8,996 nucleotides of DNA from an uncultured Actinomycetes bacterium (GTDB taxonomy: Bacteria; Actinomycetota; Thermoleophilia; Solirubrobacterales; 70-9): the NCBI GenBank assembly GCA_946479725.1, contig CAMLHB010000082.1, positions 1-8,996 on the forward strand, read 5' to 3'. Position 1 is the first letter of the stretch; every line of letters begins with the position of its first letter. Positions 6,898-8,996 of the stretch are shown here, in pieces. A program made the position numbers and the translations under genes. The notes below the pieces were generated by a model. It worked only from the letters and a program-made list of their open reading frames with translations, did not search any database and had not been told where the DNA came from.

Positions 6898-7284
6898 CTA
6901 ACCGTCCAGCAACTTGCGGTATTCCTCGACGCCAAGCAGCTGCTGGGACTCCTCCGGCGAGGTCAGCCGCACCTTGACCAGCCAGCCGCCGCCGTAGGGG
7001 TCCTCGTTGATCTGCTCCGGCGAGTCCTGCAGGGCGTCATTGACCTCGACGATCTCGCCCGACATCGGCGCGATCACGTCGGAGACCGCCTTCACCGACT
7101 CGACCTCGGCGTAGGAGCTGTCTTTCTGGATCGTCGAGCCGACCTCTGGCGGGTCGAAGAAGACGACCTCGCCGAGCGAGTCCTGGGCATACCAGGTGAT
7201 CCCGAAGGTGGCTTGGTCCCCCTCGATCCGGGCCCAGTCGTGTTCCTCGTGGTAGCGGAGGTCGTCGGGGTAGGTGGCGGCCAA
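6898..7284 (-). CDS. gcvH: glycine cleavage system H protein (lipoyl carrier)
   Basis: This 128-residue protein has the usual GcvH length. It carries the aminomethyl intermediate between P and T proteins on a lipoylated lysine. The lipoyl site is K65 in SSYAEVESVKAVSDVIAPMS (56-75), and the N-terminal YPDDLRYHEEHDWARIEGDQ and the IGIT-like GITWYAQDSLGEVVFFDPP (28-46) are typical. I chose the TTG at 7284-7282 because AAGGAG lies six bases upstream and the protein then starts AATYPDDLRYHEEH; no ATG or GTG fits. The much longer open frame upstream (to 8103) is a shadow of gcvT. The start lies 2 bases after the gcvT stop, and the Shine-Dalgarno is made from the last gcvT codons, so translation is probably coupled. 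Confidence 0.96.
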   Translation of the reverse strand: MAATYPDDLRYHEEHDWARIEGDQATFGITWYAQDSLGEVVFFDPPEVGSTIQKDSSYAEVESVKAVSDVIAPMSGEIVEVNDALQDSPEQINEDPYGGGWLVKVRLTSPEESQQLLGVEEYRKLLDG

Positions 7285-7286
7285 TC

Positions 7287-8363
7287 TCAGCTCCTTTTCG
7301 CGTAGAGAGGCTTGGAAGCTATCCGGGCGGGGCGGTGCTTGCCGCGCACGTCGATCTCGATCCCGGTACCGACCTCCGCAAGCTGCGAGTTCACGTAGGC
7401 CATCCCGGCGCCGAGCTCGAGCGAGGGCGAGAAGGTGCCGCTGCTGACGACGCCGGCCGGCTCGCCGCCGTGGAGGACCGGATTGCCTTCGCGCGGGATC
7501 CCCTGGCCCTCGATCTTGAAGGCGACGAGCGTCTCCGCGGTCCCCTCGGCGCGGGCCCGGGCGATCGCCTCGGAGCCGATGAAGCCCGTCTCCTCCTTGC
7601 AGCACCAGCCGAGGCCGGCTTCGATCGGGTTCCGCCCGGGCGAGAGCTCGTTGCCGTGCAGCGGGTAACCGACCTCCAGCCGCAGGGTGTCGCGGGCGCC
7701 GAGCCCGCAGGGGACGACGCCGGCGTCCAGCAGCTCGCTCCAGATAGGCGACGCGACCTCGGGGTCGATCAGCAGCTCGACCCCGTCCTCGCCGGTGTAG
7801 CCGGTGCCGCAGGCGAGCGCCGGGCGGCGGCCGACGCGGAGGTGGGAGACGTGGAAGCGCGGCGGCAGCTCGATCCCCAGCGCGCCGCTCAGCACCTGGC
7901 GCGCGTGCGGGCCCTGGACGGCGAGCATCGCGTAGCGGTCGGCGACGTCGCGGACGATCACGTCGAACTCGCGGCTCTGGCGGCCGAGCCAGGCGAGGTC
8001 GGTCTCGTGGTTGGCGGCGTTGGTGACGATCAGGAAGCGGTCGCCGCCGAGCCGGTAGGCGAAGAGGTCGTCGAGCACCCCGCCGTCCTCCTGACAGAGG
8101 CACGAATACTGCGCCCCTCCGATCGCAACCCTGGCGACGTCGTTGGAGAGCACCCGCTGCAGGAAGGCGATCGCCCCGGGCCCCTCGACCTCCACCTCGC
8201 CCATATGCGAGACGTCGAACATCCCCACATGCCGCCGAACCGCCGAATGCTCCTCCCGAATCCCCTCATAACTGACGGGCATCTCCCACCCGGCAAAGGG
8301 AACCACCCTCGCCCCAAGGGCCTGATGCTGCTCAAAAAGAGGAGTGCGACGAGACTCAGCCAC
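7287..8363 (-). CDS. gcvT: glycine cleavage system T protein (aminomethyltransferase)
   Basis: This 358-residue protein matches GcvT, which releases ammonia from the aminomethyl-lipoyl GcvH and transfers the methylene group to tetrahydrofolate. Family segments are seen in order: TPLFEQHQALGARVVPFAGWEMPVSY begins at residue 7; GMFDVSHMGEVEVEG is at 47-61; GGVLDDLFAYR (94-104) holds the paired aspartates that include the catalytic one; next come CGTGYTGEDGVELL, LRLEVGYPLHGNEL and, near the C-terminus, GTFSPSLELGAGMAYV. Length is usual. The start is the GTG at 8363-8361, giving VAESRRTPLFEQH; a weak GGGG lies 3 bases upstream. It is the first gene of the gcvT-gcvH-gcvPA-gcvPB operon, and the only gap before it is the 130-bp region after ftsZ. 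I see no glycine riboswitch there. Transcription may start in that gap or continue from ftsZ. Confidence 0.97.
   Translation of the reverse strand: MAESRRTPLFEQHQALGARVVPFAGWEMPVSYEGIREEHSAVRRHVGMFDVSHMGEVEVEGPGAIAFLQRVLSNDVARVAIGGAQYSCLCQEDGGVLDDLFAYRLGGDRFLIVTNAANHETDLAWLGRQSREFDVIVRDVADRYAMLAVQGPHARQVLSGALGIELPPRFHVSHLRVGRRPALACGTGYTGEDGVELLIDPEVASPIWSELLDAGVVPCGLGARDTLRLEVGYPLHGNELSPGRNPIEAGLGWCCKEETGFIGSEAIARARAEGTAETLVAFKIEGQGIPREGNPVLHGGEPAGVVSSGTFSPSLELGAGMAYVNSQLAEVGTGIEIDVRGKHRPARIASKPLYAKRS
7291..7296 (-). promoter_or_regulatory. ribosome binding site of gcvH
   Basis: AAGGAG on the minus strand, six bases before the TTG start, is formed by the last codons of gcvT (those for Lys-Arg-Ser). 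It decides the TTG start of gcvH. Confidence 0.75.
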
Positions 8364-8382
8364 GAACCCCAGGCTATTCGTC

Positions 8383-8488
8383 AGGGGCCATGGGTGCCCC
8401 TCTCACAGAGGCTCATGTGACCACGAAGGCGCCCAGCACCCCGCCCAGCTGCGCGACGGTCTCTGGGAGAGGGGCACCCATGGCCCCT
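8383..8488. repeat. inverted repeat pair (28-bp arms, 50-bp spacer) between ftsZ and gcvT
   Basis: The left arm (8383-8410) and right arm (8461-8488) are reverse complements at 27 of 28 positions; the single mismatch pairs with 8405. The spacer is 8411-8460. Each arm contains the palindromic CCATGG and can itself fold as GGGGC-CATGGGT-GCCCC. The element fills most of the 130-bp gap between the ftsZ stop (8494) and the gcvT start (8363), both on the minus strand. Read as RNA it would make a long hairpin ending 19 bases before the gcvT start, with no U-tract after it. It could be an mRNA-processing or attenuating hairpin, or a copy of a dispersed palindromic element. No target-site duplication is visible at its ends. 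Confidence 0.85.
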
Positions 8489-8493
8489 CACCA

Positions 8494-8996
8494 CTACTCC
8501 TTGAGGAAGCCGGGCACGTCGATGTCGTCGTCGCTGACCCGGAGTTTCCTGATGTCCGTGTCCTCGGCGGAGACCCGCGGACGACTCTCGTAACGACGGC
8601 GCACCCGCTGCGGCGACCGCGCCAGCAGCTCAAAGCCCTCGAAGCCGGTGGCGATCACCGTCACCCGGACCTCGTCTTTCATCGACTGGTCGACGACCGA
8701 GCCGAAGATGATGTTGGCGTTGTCGTCGGCCTCGGCCTGGACCAGCTGGGCGGCCTCGTTGACCTCGAAGAGGCCGAGGTCCTCAGGGCCGGTGATGTTC
8801 AGCAGCATCCCGGTCGCGCCTTTGATCGACTCCTCGATCAGCGGCGAGGTGATCGCCGCCTTGGCGGCGTCGAGGGCGCGGGCCTCACCGGAGGCCGAAC
8901 CGACGCCCATCAGAGCCGAGCCGGCGTCGCGCATGATCGTCCGCACGTCGGCGAAGTCGAGGTTGATCAGGCCGGGGATCGTGATCAGGTCGGTGA
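8494..8996 (-). CDS. ftsZ: cell division protein FtsZ, C-terminal part (partial)
   Basis: About 166 residues are visible, beginning TDLITIPGLINLDFADVRTI at the right edge and ending at a TAG (8496-8494). The N-terminal GTPase domain with the tubulin signature lies outside the window. FtsZ is the tubulin-like GTPase that forms the cytokinetic ring. DAGSALMGVGSASGEARAL, PLIEESIKGATGMLLNITG, ADDNANIIFGSVVDQSMKDE and VRVTVIATGF are standard FtsZ sequence of the C-terminal part of the globular domain. A short variable linker (roughly 30 residues, arginine-rich at its start) leads to the conserved C-terminal peptide DDDIDVPGFLKE, which binds partners such as SepF. The gcvT operon follows in the same direction after 130 bp. 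No sepF-like or pgeF-like gene lies immediately downstream. Confidence 0.97.
   Translation of the reverse strand, partial: TDLITIPGLINLDFADVRTIMRDAGSALMGVGSASGEARALDAAKAAITSPLIEESIKGATGMLLNITGPEDLGLFEVNEAAQLVQAEADDNANIIFGSVVDQSMKDEVRVTVIATGFEGFELLARSPQRVRRRYESRPRVSAEDTDIRKLRVSDDDIDVPGFLKE

Noticed and set aside
6898..8103. Long minus-strand frame that would extend gcvH by about 270 codons
   Set aside because: The extension is a shadow of gcvT, rich in Arg/Pro. A good Shine-Dalgarno and TTG at 7284 explain the H protein start.
4157..8420. Long plus-strand open frames (4157-5632, 5725-7305, 7335-8420)
   Set aside because: They are antisense to the gcv genes, are made of biased residues, and have no recognisable domain; typical shadows of codon bias.
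8383..8488. Insertion sequence or MITE, or an intrinsic terminator
   Set aside because: No transposase and no target-site duplication flank the inverted repeat, and no T-run follows the stem in either direction, so I list it only as a repeat.
8364..8493. Glycine riboswitch upstream of gcvT
   Set aside because: Expected at this position in some bacteria, but the tandem aptamer core is not seen on the minus strand. GAGAG and GAAGG appear only on the plus strand and in the wrong order, and the region is too short for the tandem form.
8390..8593. Plus-strand ORF of 67 codons starting MGAPLTEAH
   Set aside because: It runs antisense into the conserved FtsZ C-terminus and its sequence shows no protein-like pattern; its start is a by-product of the inverted repeat.
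1..8996. CRISPR array, tRNA or rRNA, prophage, toxin-antitoxin or other defence genes
   Set aside because: No regularly spaced repeats, RNA-gene signatures or fitting protein motifs were seen; the window is almost fully occupied by identified genes.

Overview
The window is a GC-rich chromosomal segment with densely packed genes, frequent GTG and TTG starts, and housekeeping genes of actinobacterial type. The FtsZ sequence and the gene content suggest a deep-branching actinomycetote, possibly Thermoleophilia/Solirubrobacterales. That placement is an inference from overall impression and not from any search.

Layout from left to right: (a) 1-620, plus strand: the 3' end of a gene for a WD40/TolB-like beta-propeller protein. 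(b) 617-1995, minus strand: a two-gene ABC transporter of the FetAB (YbbL/YbbM) type, ATPase followed by permease, joined by an overlapping TTGA. (c) 1996-2104: a 109-bp divergent intergenic region. (d) 2105-3926, plus strand: a bacterial non-homologous end-joining (NHEJ) pair, ku followed by a stand-alone LigD-type polymerase, with no ligase or nuclease domain attached. (e) 3923-8363, minus strand: a complete glycine cleavage operon in the order gcvT-gcvH-gcvPA-gcvPB, with the P protein split in two. (f) 8364-8493: an intergenic region dominated by a near-perfect 28-bp inverted repeat. (g) 8494-8996, minus strand: the C-terminal part of ftsZ, which runs off the right edge.

The gcv genes supply the T, H and P components of the glycine decarboxylase system; the L protein (dihydrolipoamide dehydrogenase) must be encoded elsewhere. 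Ku and the polymerase would bind and process double-strand break ends, with the ATP-dependent ligase also encoded elsewhere. FetAB-like transporters are linked to iron export in E. coli, but the substrate here is not shown by sequence.

No clearly new system is visible. The points most worth a second look are the inverted repeat between ftsZ and gcvT, an in-frame 21-nt tandem repeat that encodes an extra C-terminal tail on GcvPA, a His-to-Gln replacement in a conserved motif of the polymerase, and two convergent gene pairs that each share a single CTAG as interlocked stop codons.
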